DNA of 64,000 nucleotides from Chloranthus sessilifolius (GCA_021018995.1 CM037585.1:122788831-122852830), one strand, 5' to 3'; positions 46,061 to 56,910 are shown, counted from the stretch's first letter. Numbers and translations: made by a program. The notes: generated from the sequence alone by a model not told the origin.

Positions 46061-47465
46061 TTAACGATTCAAATTTCAAGGCGCAATTTGAAAAAAAAAT
46101 AAGATCTAAGCAATTCACCCATGCTTTGTGTGTCATCAATTTGATGTCCCGCTTGCCAAATGGAGGTTTTCCCTAATCTTGGAGGACGCTTGAACGTCAA
46201 GCGTCTTTTCATGCACGACGGACACCTTTTCCTATATATGGGGCCGACCCTTTGACAGTCGTAGCAAATGGGAATAATCAGCTTGTTTTAGGCTGTTTAT
46301 TATGTAAATTAAAATTAAAAAAGAAAACTAAAATTTCTCGTTTGCAAGTGTTATAATTTGTGTTCCATTCGTTGGCAACATGTTGAACGCTTAATTAATG
46401 AGCTTTTTACACAACGGGCGCCCGACGACTAGTAGCATATGTAGGGGTACAAATGTGGTTGACGTTGCAAGTTTTTAAGGCGCGACTTGCTATAAGTCAG
46501 CTTTGGGTTCCAAAAATTGGACATGTTGGGTGAGGTTGAAAATTTCGACCTGGTACAGAATTAACTTAGGTTCATGTAAGTCCCAAACCTGATTCGAACC
46601 CGACCTAGTTCTTATTTGCTATAAGAGATTGTAGACATTCAAATCTGATCCAACACATGATCGACCCCTTTTTCGATAAGAATGCGCTTCCAAGCTTTTG
46701 AAAGTATCATCCACAGCTTAGAGAACCCCCGGAACTGATCCTAAACTTTCCTAGGCCACAAAACAAGCTTTTGGTTTTTATAAAAAATTAATTCATGCGT
46801 GCATAATATGCACATATGATCAAAATTAACCCACCTGTGCATAGTATGTGTGCATGATCAAATGTTGATTTTCTTAAGAAAATAGCTTTCGGCTCGGGCT
46901 CCTCACTTCTCACTTTCATTTTTGGGTTTAAAGCATGTGTGCATATTAACTTGCAAATCCAAGAATGCATAGGTCCCCTTATTGTGTTTTGATTTGTGGA
47001 CTATCCAAAACTTTAAGGGTTTGTTCTAAACTATCATTGTATCCCCAAAAGCTATTAGAGCCACTCTTTTGCCCTTTAAGTGATTTCTCCATCACCCACT
47101 ATTAAAACTCATCTTTATCTTCTCCAAGCTCCCAAAATCCTTGAATTCCTAGATAAACCCATTACCTAAAACCTAAGATTTCATTAGGATTAAAACTAAA
47201 TTAGGAGCCCCTTAATCACTACGTTCTCTATAAATAGAGACCCCCACCCCCTTCATTTAGGACACACTAATTTGACCAAGGTGAAACCTTACCCAATTCA
47301 GCTCATAACTCCATACTTCCAAGCTCTCCATCTCCCAACCTTAGTCAAATCCTAGGATTCAATCACCTATATTTACAATCGGAAGCTTGCCGAAATAGTA
47401 ATATGCGTAGATCCGACAGTAGTGTTACAAGAGCCTGAGATTTCATCTCCGGCTCTCTTCATCTT
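46061..47465. other. No gene seen; LTR and MITE debris
   Basis: A TATA-like CTATAAATAGAGACCCCC at about 47228 resembles an LTR promoter. A TAGGGGTACAAATGTGG at 46441 resembles a hAT end. Neither has a convincing partner. The remaining sequence is AT-rich with only short chance frames. Confidence 0.4.
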
Positions 47466-47775
47466 TGTAAACACCCATATTTAGCCCAACGCTTGATTGA
47501 CACATACTTCAAGAAAGGCGTACTCCCGAGCTTTCGAAAGCACTTCTCATAATGTTCAAATTGTTCAAATTCTCGAAGACCATTTTTTTTGCCAACTCTC
47601 TCTCTTTCTCTCTCCCTCAACTTCGAGTGTTCAAGTTCTTGAAGACTATCATTTTTTTTTGCCATATTCAAGTCCTCAAGTGCTCAAGAATGTCTACGTT
47701 TACATCAAATTCACATGCATTATTATCATTTTAATTTGTTTAATAAGAAATAGAAGCCCTAACTTATTAGGGTAG
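47466..47775 (+). mobile_element. LTR end of a Tat-like element (tentative)
   Basis: TGTAAACACCCATATTTAGC at 47466 resembles the inverted form of the terminus at 7990-8007. CT-rich simple sequence follows (47595-47640). No second terminus or internal region was found. Confidence 0.25.
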
Positions 47776-47779
47776 TGCT

Positions 47780-48010
47780 ATATACACCTGTTAAACTTGT
47801 AAAGAACACACTGATATCCACTATAAAATCGTTGACTGCCTTCAAACAAACGATGAAGATCATTTTCCTCCCAATCTTTCACCCAATAGATCTTAAGATC
47901 ATGACACACCTATCAAATGGTCACATGTTGATTCCACGTGGCACACATTCCAAAAACCGACCCTCTGATAGGCACTCTCATGATCACGATTACTTTTAGG
48001 ACCCCCATAA
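47780..48010 (+). repeat. Dispersed repeat copy, same family as in the array
   Basis: CCAATCTTTCACCCAATAGA, TGGTCACATGTTGATTCCAC and GTGGCACACATTCC follow the array version closely (for example 15678-15800). It lies about 700 bases upstream of the phosphatase exon. Confidence 0.7.
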
Positions 48011-48034
48011 GATAAATCCTGGCTCCACTGAATA

Positions 48035-48478
48035 GGTACCTCTATTAGTGCTCACCTATTTACTGAAAAGCGTCCACTTAATGATGTCAGGTGGTGTACA
48101 TAGTGACCAAGTTAGGTTTCAAGAATAAATCGGCTTGAAAAAAATTCAAAAAAATATAGAAAATACGGTCAAAATTTGAAAAATATATATTAATCAAAAA
48201 TAAAAAAATAAAATTTTGTGACGAAATCCGAAATGATTCGGGAAAGATTCATTTAATTCACAAATAATTCGTAAAATTCGTGAAGATTTGAAAATTTCAA
48301 ATTTTATTCAAAAATTCCAATAATTCAGATTTTATTAATTTTTTGAAAAAAATTTGTGAATTATTTGCTGAATTTCTAAAAAAAATTGACGAATTTGGTT
48401 ACTATGATGGTAGGTGCTAGCGTGTATGTTAATTAAGTGAACACTTTCAGTAATTTGGTGGGTGCGAATAGAGGTACC
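48035..48478. mobile_element. Foldback MITE with about 75-bp inverted repeats (MULE-like?)
   Basis: The arms 48035-48113 and 48391-48478 are inverted copies: GGTACCTCTATT at both outer ends, ACTGAAAAG and CACTTAAT further in, and CATAGTGACCAAGTT against CATAGTAACCAAATT at the inner ends. The centre is AT-rich. Long arms suggest a Mutator-like foldback, but no 9-bp duplication was found. It ends 255 bases upstream of the phosphatase start codon. Confidence 0.7.
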
Positions 48479-48733
48479 CTATATCCCCTCCAACTATTAC
48501 CGAGTCATAAGTAATCCTGATTGCGCGTGTCGAAGCAAGCAAATGCCCAAATGGAATAGTTTGAACCGTGGGATCAGCATAGCATTTCGGTTCATATGAT
48601 TATGATTAAACCTACGGGTGGACACTTTGTATTGGCCAAACCATTTATTTCCCCACGTAGCTGAAAAAGTGAGTCCATCAATACCCACTAAAATCAAAAC
48701 CCACTGAAAAGAAAAAGCAAAAAGGAAGAAGCG

Positions 48734-48834
48734 ATGGCCATAGCCATGCTCCTCCTGCTGCTAACTCCCTTGCTCTTCATCTGTAAAGCAGAAGAACCCT
48801 TCGACGTTCGCCAACATCTCTCTACCGTTACTAG
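48734..48834 (+). CDS. First exon of a multiple inositol polyphosphate phosphatase (histidine acid phosphatase family)
   Basis: The start ATG at 48734 follows an A/G-rich leader (AAGGAAGAAGCG). The 33 codons read MAIAMLLLLLTPLLFI, a signal peptide, then CKAEEPFDVRQHLSTVT. FDVRxHLSTVTRY is the conserved opening of plant MINPP-type phytases (known family), secreted or vacuolar enzymes that strip phosphate from inositol polyphosphates. The exon ends AG with the donor GTATTT at 48835, splitting the Arg codon, as expected when Tyr follows. The catalytic RHGxRxP exon was not found downstream: the next 5 kb hold intron-like AT-rich sequence and a viral fossil. Either the gene has a very large, transposon-filled intron reaching beyond the window, or this is a stranded fragment. 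The identity rests on only 33 residues. Confidence 0.7.
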
Positions 48835-50035
48835 GTATTTTCGGTTCTCGATTCTCGATTCTCGATTCTCGTTTCCATGTTACAGGAATTGCTAGTATCT
48901 ATTTTTATTTTTTTTCATGCATTGCTTCGTATAGAATTATGAATAACAGAGAATAGGGTTTTTAGTTTCTGTATTCGTAGGAATTTAGCTCTGGCCGGGG
49001 TTAGACCGGGTTTGGCTCAGAATGCTTGGACCGGGTTTTGGTTTTTGTTAAAAATCGAACCGGGTCGCATCCTGGTCTGAATGGACTGAGTCGTTGGCTT
49101 CCGTGATGTCTTTCTTATGTGTCGCCGTCAAAGTTTATGTGTTTGGTAGCTGATCAATCTGACTATATTTGTCAGAATTTAGAGTTCAGAGACCCTATTT
49201 TTAATTTAATTTAGTTTCTTGATTTGTATTTGTTGGATCATTGCCTTAATTATTCTTAGAGGCCCAGGTTGGTGCGTTCGAGTTGAACCAGTTGAGTGCC
49301 ATGTGGTAATGCAAAGGATCAATCAAAGACAGTTAAAAAAAATAACTTTTCTAATAAATAATAATCAACTTTGATCAAGTGGTGAATCCATGGGAAAATG
49401 AAGGGTGAAATGCAATATTATGTTACGTTTGATTTTTTGCATTGTTAGATCAAGGCCATACACATGGATTTTTATTTATTTGTATTTTATTTTTTTTATT
49501 TATAAAAAGCACTAGGGACTGGTGAACTCTATATGCCACATGGCACATGAAAAGCCACTTGAGTGCAGCGTTCAAATGCTGCACTCAAATGCATTTCCCC
49601 TTTTCCTTATTTATTAGTAGTATTATTATTGTCGTTATTATTATTATTATTATTTTGATGTACTGATAGGTTCTTTGAAATTGTTGGCCTCTTGGAGAAT
49701 TGATTGATTCAAATAAAATTTGGAAACTTATGATTGTCTTTCAGATATGCCTAAAAACTTGAGGAAAGGGTTGGCTTTGGAATAATAATAAGGAAACCCG
49801 TAGTAGACCCAAACCCATTACATACTTACTCAATTTCGCTTACTCAGAGTGACTCTTCATGATGTTTGATTTTATTCCCTCTAATAATGGTGAATTGAAG
49901 AAATTTATCACTTATTTCAATAATCACTATAATTAACTGTGAAATGAACGACTAACTTAACTACAAATTATTTAACAATGCTCCAAAACTATTGCACCCA
50001 TACTTCTTTTATCAATTGATAGCGAGTTTTTTGAA
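48835..50035 (+). other. Intron-like AT-rich sequence after the phosphatase exon, no gene
   Basis: It starts with the donor GTATTTTCGG. T-rich and ATT microsatellite stretches (49480-49500, 49625-49655) fit plant intron sequence. Three tandem TCTCGATTC steps lie at 48848-48870. No second exon was recognised. Confidence 0.5.
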
Positions 50036-50039
50036 AAGA

Positions 50040-53003
50040 AACGAAAATAATATAATTAACGAAAGAAGTAATTGGGCTTGCCCCACGTCTGAATAGAATA
50101 AGTATAGAAAATATAAATGTTCTTGAAAATAATAATTATAATTATAAAAAATATTTAAATGTCAAAGATGTTTTGGAATATTGGCAAAATCTCTATTTTG
50201 ATAAAACCCTTCCAATAGAAGATAGAAATCAAATATTATTTCAAATAAAAGAAATCTCTATAACACATGAACCTCTTTTAACCAAAACCAAGAATTAGAA
50301 CAAGAATCTGAAAGAGAACAGAATCCTTTCATAAATATGAATTTTGATCAATCCGAATTAGAAACCTCTTCAATCTTAAGTGAGTCTCAAACACCTTTGG
50401 ATACACGAAAACGAAAAGCAGAAGAACCATTAGAAGAGTTTGAAAATATAGAGCAATATTTAAAAACCCTTACTCTTGAAGAACAAGAATAATATTTAAA
50501 AGAACATATACATACAAATGATCGTGGTTCTACGTCAGGAACAAAAGATGATGAAGTACCAATTCCTACAAATACTAGGGAAGACGATTTAAACAAACAA
50601 ACCGTCGCTCAAGGAGGAACATATCTTGATCTCACAAGTGTTCCTTTTAAAGATCAAGAAAAAGTTATTGATGATTGGGCACAATCCATGTCCATTGTCA
50701 TAACAAACCAGAAAACACACTGGTCTAAAGAAAGATTTCTTGATTACATTGCAGCTACACTTCAAGGGGCTGTCCTGCAATGGTTAAAACAATAGGAAAA
50801 ATCAAATGGCGGAAAATTACAAAAATAAAATTATTAGGCGATTTTTATACCCTTGATGATATCCTAAAACACTTTACGGTAATTATCAAAGAACATCTTT
50901 GTGGTTACACTGGTGAACAGAATCTACAAGAAGATGTTGTTTTCATTTTATAAAAAATTGAATTATGCAATATTTATCAATTTCAAGAATATTGCAATAC
51001 ATTTAAAAAATATTATTATCAATTGGAACCCCCAATTAATATTTCATGGTTAGAATAATTTTATCATAAATTACCTGCTCCATGGGATGAACTGGCAAAT
51101 AAAAGGCTATCCTGAGTTCCTTTCAAAATTATCTAAAACAGATACACTAGGACTAAGAACAAATTTTGTCCTATGATTAATTTATGAAAGGTGTTTAGAA
51201 TTAAAGGTAAAAAAGCAAGTTAAAAATCAAATTACAAATTCTGCCTTCGGTGATAAATGTTGCAATAAAATTCTCCAAGAAAATTGAAAAATTGGTTGTA
51301 ATAATCCTAAACCTAAAGGATTAAAAAAAGGTTTCAAAAAGAAAAAATTCAAATTGAAACCATGGAACAAAAAGAAAAGATTTTTTAAACGTAAAAAATA
51401 TATAAAGAAAAAGAAAAATACAGATAAACCTAACAAGACTAAAAAGAAATGTCGATGTTCTATTTGTAATGAAGGACATTATGCTCATCAATGTCCGAGA
51501 TGAGGAAAAAATATACGATGATTAAAGATTTAGATGAAGAAGATCTAGATGTTTATTTTTGAAAAGAAATATCAAGTGATGATGATAATAGTATCATCTA
51601 TAAATTTGAATTTGAGTCAGAAACTGATTCTGATACAAATTTAGGAGAACTCATTTTCATGATGAATATTTTCGGAACCCCTGAAGATGAGCATCAAATG
51701 ATTACCTTAAAAGAAGTAATTGGAAAAAAAATAACATTCTCTGAAGAACAACTTAGAGAATTAGAAACTAAAAGAAATAAAATCAATAAGAAAGATATAT
51801 ACAAAATATCCCCCATTGATAAAATATTTTCAAAAAGAATATTTGAAGCTTTTACTGGTAACACAACAGCTAAAATACGTTGAATTTAACAGCAGAAATA
51901 ACTCTATTTGATAAAAAGAAAATATGAAGATGGAAAAAAGAAAATCCTAAACTGAGATACATTCATATAGGATTACTCCAGGTATGTATTTTTGGATTAT
52001 TTAGATTAGGTATAGATACACCTATACTTGCTGTTGTTTTAGACAAAAGATTGTTAAACCCTATACAATCTTTAATAGGAGGAATTCAATCAAATTTAGT
52101 ATATTGTTTTGTTTGGTTTAAAATTATACCAAACTATTTCATTTCTCTAGAAGATCCTAATATTGAAGATACAATAAAAATAAAAATCCAAATCAAAGGA
52201 TTAGAAATGAAATAAGATTCTCATAATTTGGCCATTCAATGGCATATTGAACATGAATTAACATATAAACCAGTAACTAAAATTTATGATAATTTAGATA
52301 AAAATTTAATAGAAATATTTGAACCAAGACCATATGATTCCGAAATCCAACCATGATTAATAAATTGGAAAGATTTACAAATACCTAAAAAATGGTTATT
52401 TGAAGATCTGTTAGAACAAAAACCAAAGTCTCAAACCCAGATAATGGAAATTCAAGCCTCAGGAAATAATTTATATTTTAGAGATAATAGATCAGCCTCT
52501 TTTAATTCTGAAAAAGATGAATGGAGTACTGTAAGAAACAATATCGATTCTAGAGCATCTACCTTTGGTGAATCAAATCAGATTCCGAGACACATTGCAT
52601 TAAAAACTGTGCAAGTTACTATTCTTTCAGGAACACAATCACAATCTCATCTAAACACAGATGAAATTAAAACTTTTCAGATATATCTTTTTCAAGCAAA
52701 AAATGCTGAAATGTTCTTTTCTTCTAGTTATAAGCCATATAGTTTATGTCCTTATGGATACAGGAGCAACAATTAGTGCTTGTCGATACAATGCATTACC
52801 ATATGACAAATGGGTTAAAATAAAGCACCCCATTTTTGTCAAAGGTATTGAAGGTAGACAAACTATCATTGATTTAAAAGCTAAAAACATTTCAATCTGG
52901 TTTAATGATAAAAAATTCATTATTCCAAAAATTCTCTGTTTTCCTAATATGAATGGCGATTTTTTATTAGGAAATAATTTTCTCACAGCTTATTTACCAA
53001 TGA
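50040..53003 (+). mobile_element. Endogenous pararetrovirus fossil (Caulimoviridae, cavemo-/solendovirus-like order)
   Basis: Three viral regions can be recognised in order. About 50280-51500 is coat-protein-like, with an acidic N part, a Lys-rich stretch and the zinc finger CRCSICNEGHYAHQC. About 51660-52400 is movement-protein-like (LRYIHIGLLQVCIFGLFRLG, and IQSNLVYC further on). About 52740-52990 is an aspartic protease (VLMDTGATISACRYNALPYD; GDFLLGNNFL). No RT or RNase H is seen in the window. The coat-before-movement order is known from cavemoviruses and solendoviruses, unlike badnaviruses. It is strongly decayed, with well over ten breaks, so old. Confidence 0.85.
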
Positions 53004-53301
53004 CCTTACATTAATAATGGTAACCGTGAAGGCATTGATGAGATGTCAAGCACAAATGCAGCTGTTCTTACCTCAATACTTAAATTAACTGATAAATATG
53101 ATCTGTATGGTCAGGTGGCATATCCAAAACACCACAAACAGTCAGATGTTCCTGATATTTATCGCCTGGCAGCAAACACAAAGGGAGTTTTCATCAATCC
53201 AGCTTACATTGAACCATTTGGCCTTACCCTGATAGAGGCTGCAGCTTATTGTCTGCCTATTGTTGCCACAAAAAATGGAGGTCCTGTCGATATACATCGA
53301 G
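53004..53301 (+). pseudogene. Sucrose-phosphate synthase exon fragment
   Basis: The frame reads [60 protein letters not shown] and [11 protein letters not shown], closely matching the GT4 glucosyltransferase domain of plant sucrose-phosphate synthase. It includes the E-x7-E motif (EPFGLTLIE), which takes part in binding the UDP-glucose donor. The similarity begins at CTTACATTAATAATG (about 53005), where one base is missing relative to the expected Met-Gly-Asn-Arg reading, and stops at V before TAA (53306). It is about 98 codons of a protein of over 1,000, without neighbouring exons, so a gene fragment. It directly abuts the pararetroviral protease. Confidence 0.9.
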
Positions 53302-53330
53302 TCTAAGAGAGTGTCCGCTTTGTGTGTAAA

Positions 53331-53349
53331 TGGTATCAAAGCCAGGTTT
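53331..53349 (+). promoter_or_regulatory. Primer-binding-site-like sequence (initiator tRNA-Met)
   Basis: TGGTATCAAAGCCAGGTTT matches the complement of plant initiator tRNA-Met (TGGTATCAGAGCCAGGTTT) in 18 of 19 positions. Both Caulimoviridae and many LTR elements use this site. It lies 30 bases after the sucrose-phosphate synthase fragment. No LTR end precedes it. Confidence 0.6.
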
Positions 53350-54013
53350 TCATAGTTTAAGTTTGTAAGATTTGAGTTGGTATCAGTAGTAGTGTTAGTC
53401 TGTGAAGTAGGATTGGCGTGCAGAAGTATTAAAGTTTGGAGAAATATTATAAGTATGTAATCTTTTGTTGATAATTTCATAGTACTTATGATATTGCTTG
53501 TTGTTTTTGTTACTGTTTGAGTGTTACTGTTTGATAATGATTATATATATATAAAAAAAAGGTCTTTTGACTATTTCTTTTTTGTTAGTGTGGTATGTAG
53601 AATAAGAATTCTTCTGTCCTATTTCTTTTTTGTTTTCTTTGAAAGAAAAATTATAGTTAAGGCACTATAAATTTGACAACCGTTAGATAAATGGTCATCT
53701 TAATTGAACTAGAATTTGGTGGATATGATATGACGCGGTCTAATATCTTGGTTAACATGAATGTGCTACCTGTAATAAAATTTTCAAAAAGCTGAAGGCC
53801 CCACCCTTATGAGTAAATTCTTATCCATATTTATCTAACAGTATTCTTATGCACATTTCAGATAATAATGAGTAGTTGCCAACAAAAAAAAAAAAGTAAA
53901 AAAGTTGTGTAACTTAAGTTTTCCATGAATCTGCCCTTGCTATAATAAAGTTGATTTTTTTTTTTCTAATTAGCAATTTCTGATTGAAAATTGACCTTTT
54001 TTATTTTGATCAG
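53350..54013. other. No gene seen
   Basis: This is T-rich sequence with a short (TA)n (53541-53552), A and T runs (53885-53898, 53955-53966) and only chance frames. The right end, TTTTTTATTTTGATCAG, looks like a polypyrimidine tract plus splice acceptor. Confidence 0.4.
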
Positions 54014-54167
54014 CAAAACGAGAAACAATATGTTAAAAGTGAAAGCAAATAGTACATACCTTATCGGTAGTGAGACACTACCTTTACGAGAAGAAAAAGC
54101 CCCACTCAAAAGCTCACCCCTGAAACAGCTGGAAGACCAAAATATGACCTTTTCTTCCTTGACAAAA
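54014..54167 (+). CDS. Possible orphan internal exon, product unknown
   Basis: A 154-base segment lies between a good acceptor (TTTATTTTGATCAG) and donor (AAAA|GTAATAG). It is open in one frame for all 51 codons, which include KVKANSTYLIGSETLPLREE and SSPLKQLEDQNMTFSSLTK. The composition (many K, E, S; GC higher than its flanks) is exon-like. I do not recognise the family. It could belong to the same transcription unit as the exon at 48734, to another host gene, or be chance. A LINE remnant begins within about 8 bases after the donor. Confidence 0.35.
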
Positions 54168-54171
54168 GTAA

Positions 54172-55260
54172 TAGTTATTTTTTTTTTCTTTTTAACTTGT
54201 AAAATTTTATTTATAACCACTAACAGAGTACAAAGAAAGACAAAAAGGCTTGAAAAACCCTAATACAATTCTTTGAACTCCCCAAAACATGACCGAAAAA
54301 AAATGAAAACTGAAATTAAAGTCTTCCTTGTTCACCGAACTCCCTTATTGGCTAACTCATCCATCCTCAGGTTTCTTTCCTTGTGAATATGGGAACAACT
54401 TCTGACTGCCACTTCTTGAAGGGATGCATTCAATTTAGATTGGTGGCATTTTTATTCATAACGACTAACAATATACAAAGAAAGACAAAAAGGCTTGAAA
54501 ATTCTAATTCAATTCTCGGAACTCCCCAAAACATAACCTAAAAAATAAATGACACTGAAATTAAAACCTCCCTTTGTTTGCCGAACTCCCTTATTGGGTA
54601 ACTCATCATCCTTATGTTTCTTTCCTTGTGAATGTGGGAACAACTTTTGACCTCCACCTCTTGAAGGATGCATTCAATTTAAATTGGTGGCATGTTTCCA
54701 CGGTGGGGAGGAAAGGTGATTCAATCATCTGATGGCGTTGATTGAGTCTTGTTCGATCGAAAGTTTACGTAGACTGACCTTTGGAAGGAAATATAATTCT
54801 GTCCGTAGAGTTCTATCTCCATTCAAATGCATTTACTTTTCTAAAGGGCACAATGACATAGTAGGTTCTCATAATTAGAGTTAAAAGATATGCCACCTAA
54901 CCCAGGAGGTCTGAGTTGCCCTTGTTGCTGCCATCAAATTAAGTTTCACCCAACCCAATTCTGGCCTCCTCCGTCTAGAACTTTTCCATTATGCTACTAA
55001 TCCTGGAGAGGCACCCCACAAAGCACTTTTGTTTCCATGCTTTTTCAAATGCTTCAATGGTTATTTTCCTAATTACAATATTGCCTTCAGAAGAGCCGTT
55101 GGAGCTGCGATTATTACTCTCTTTCCAAACAATCCAAACACCTGCAAGATTTTCACAAGACTTAGTATTGCTGCACTTTGGGCCATTCTTAAACCAACAA
55201 CCTTGTTAATGATTTTGAGCGTCAAATCAATGACAGGTCAAAAGTGAACTTTCACTGATT
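54172..55260 (-). mobile_element. LINE 3' remnant
   Basis: On the minus strand the coding end reads VWIVWKESNNRSSNGSS and, further on, ITIEAFEKAWKQKCFVG, a decayed L1-type ORF2 terminus (about 55010-55150). The 3' UTR ends TTATAAATAAAATTTTAC followed by an A-rich tail (54176-54197 on the plus strand as a T run). The 3' UTR is present twice in tandem. It is 5'-truncated; no RT domain remains. Confidence 0.6.
54203..54695. repeat. Tandem duplication of about 247 bp (LINE 3' UTR)
   Basis: The copies 54203-54450 and 54451-54695 share TACAAAGAAAGACAAAAAGG, CCGAACTCCCTTATTGG and GATGCATTCAATTTA. They differ by about 10 percent by eye. Confidence 0.85.
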
Positions 55261-55408
55261 TAAATGCTAAAAACTGTAGTGCATTTCCCGAGGCTTGATA
55301 ATATTGGAAAAAGCAGATTGACCCTAGTGTCACCATTAACACTCGGGTCAGGTATTTAATGCCTGCTCTGTTCACTAGAAAACTGCTAAAGTGTTGCCTC
55401 TCAGTCTA
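55261..55408. other. Short unassigned spacer
   Basis: Nothing is recognisable between the LINE remnant and the LTR terminus at 55409. Confidence 0.4.
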
Positions 55409-55990
55409 TGTCACGCCCCAAATCAACGTATGTAGAATTCGGGGTGCGAGCTCACTCATATCAAAAGAACTTGACAACATGGACTTGGAAAAAGTAACAA
55501 AATAATAGAAATACTTACAGTACAACTCGAGTGAAGGCAAATTTCGTAATAATTTTTTCCTTAAGCCCGACTTTTTCTTGTCTTTCCTTTACTAGATACT
55601 TGATTTTCCTTTAAATCTGATTCTTAATCTGTGTGGTAAAAATATTGGGTGAGTAGAGGAACAACAACTCAGCAAGTTAAATGTCATTTAGTCTAGTAGT
55701 CTATAACAAGCATAAAGTCAATATGTGATGGATGTAACTATAAAGGAAAATAAAAACAGGTAATAAGGGAGGAGTCATATCAAATGACATGCTATATAGG
55801 AATCAAGTCTTTAAATTCGTGATTAAAGCTATAGGCAATAGATACTTTGAAACCAGTGTCAATATTTACATGAACAAGTATCTGAAAACAAGTATCAGGT
55901 ATCTAAACATGTGTCTGAAAATCAGTTATAAAGAGTAGCAGGATTTCTGTTATGAACGCTCTTTCTTCGTAGAACAATATAACTTAAAAT

Positions 55991-56535
55991 ACCGAACCAA
56001 CATATAATGGTTGTGCTAACATATAACTAGAGCTACTGCGCAACTACAAGCACGAATACCAAATGTTCAATTCAGGAAATTCAAGAATTTAAACCCAGTA
56101 TTGCCAGTATTGAAATTTCGTACTCGACGTATCATTTAATCTACCGAACTGACATATAGTGGTTAGGTTACCATATAGCTAGAGCTACTACGAATACCAA
56201 ATGTTCAATTCAGGAAATTCAAGAATTTAAACCCAGTATTGCCAGTATTGAAATTTTGTACTCGACGTATCATTTAATCTACCGAACTGACATATAGTGG
56301 TTAGGTTACCATATAGCTAGAGCTACTATGTAGCTACGAGCACGAGTCTCAGATGCTAAATTTAGGAAATTCAAGAAATTGAGGAATTTAAAATCAGTAT
56401 TCTCCGTCTTGAAAGTCAGTATTAAATGCGTCACTTTGTTTATCGTACCAACATATAGTGGTCGGGTTACCATATAGCTAGAGCTACTACTTAGCTACGA
56501 GCACGTATACCAGATGCTCAATTCAGGAAATTATT
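55991..56535. repeat. Tandem repeat, about 138-162 bp unit, 3.5 copies
   Basis: Copies start at about 55991, 56143, 56281 and 56443, each with ACATATAGTGGTTAGGTTAC, ATATAGCTAGAGCTACTA and TTCAGGAAATTCAAGAA. Copies 2 and 3 are nearly identical (few differences over about 130 bases). It is internal to the LTR. Confidence 0.9.
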
Positions 56536-56910
56536 CATATGCTGGCCAGCTATTTCACCAGTCGTGGTGCATCCATTTATTTGGTATTTCAGTCATGAAA
56601 AATGAGAAATAAGGCAATACCTTATATTAATCATCATTAATAAATATTGGTTTATCTAGTACTTAGTTTTTCAGTCATCAGGTGTTAAATAACAATTCTC
56701 GGAAATCCAGAAAGTACATGAAGTAAAAGAAGTTCTAATCCAATTTTGTTAATCCATTCTAGTCATGGATTTACTTCAGTAATTAAATCAGGTCATGTAA
56801 CAAATTCAGTAATTAAATCAGGTCATATAATCAAATTCAGTACGCAACTCAGGCAATAAAACTCTTTTGAGTAATTAAATCCAGGCATAAAAACCATTCT
56901 TGTAGGTAAT

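Noticed and set aside
47220-47260. Promoter of a host gene (CTATAAATAGAGACCCCC)
   Set aside because: No coding frame follows, and the surrounding text looks like LTR debris.
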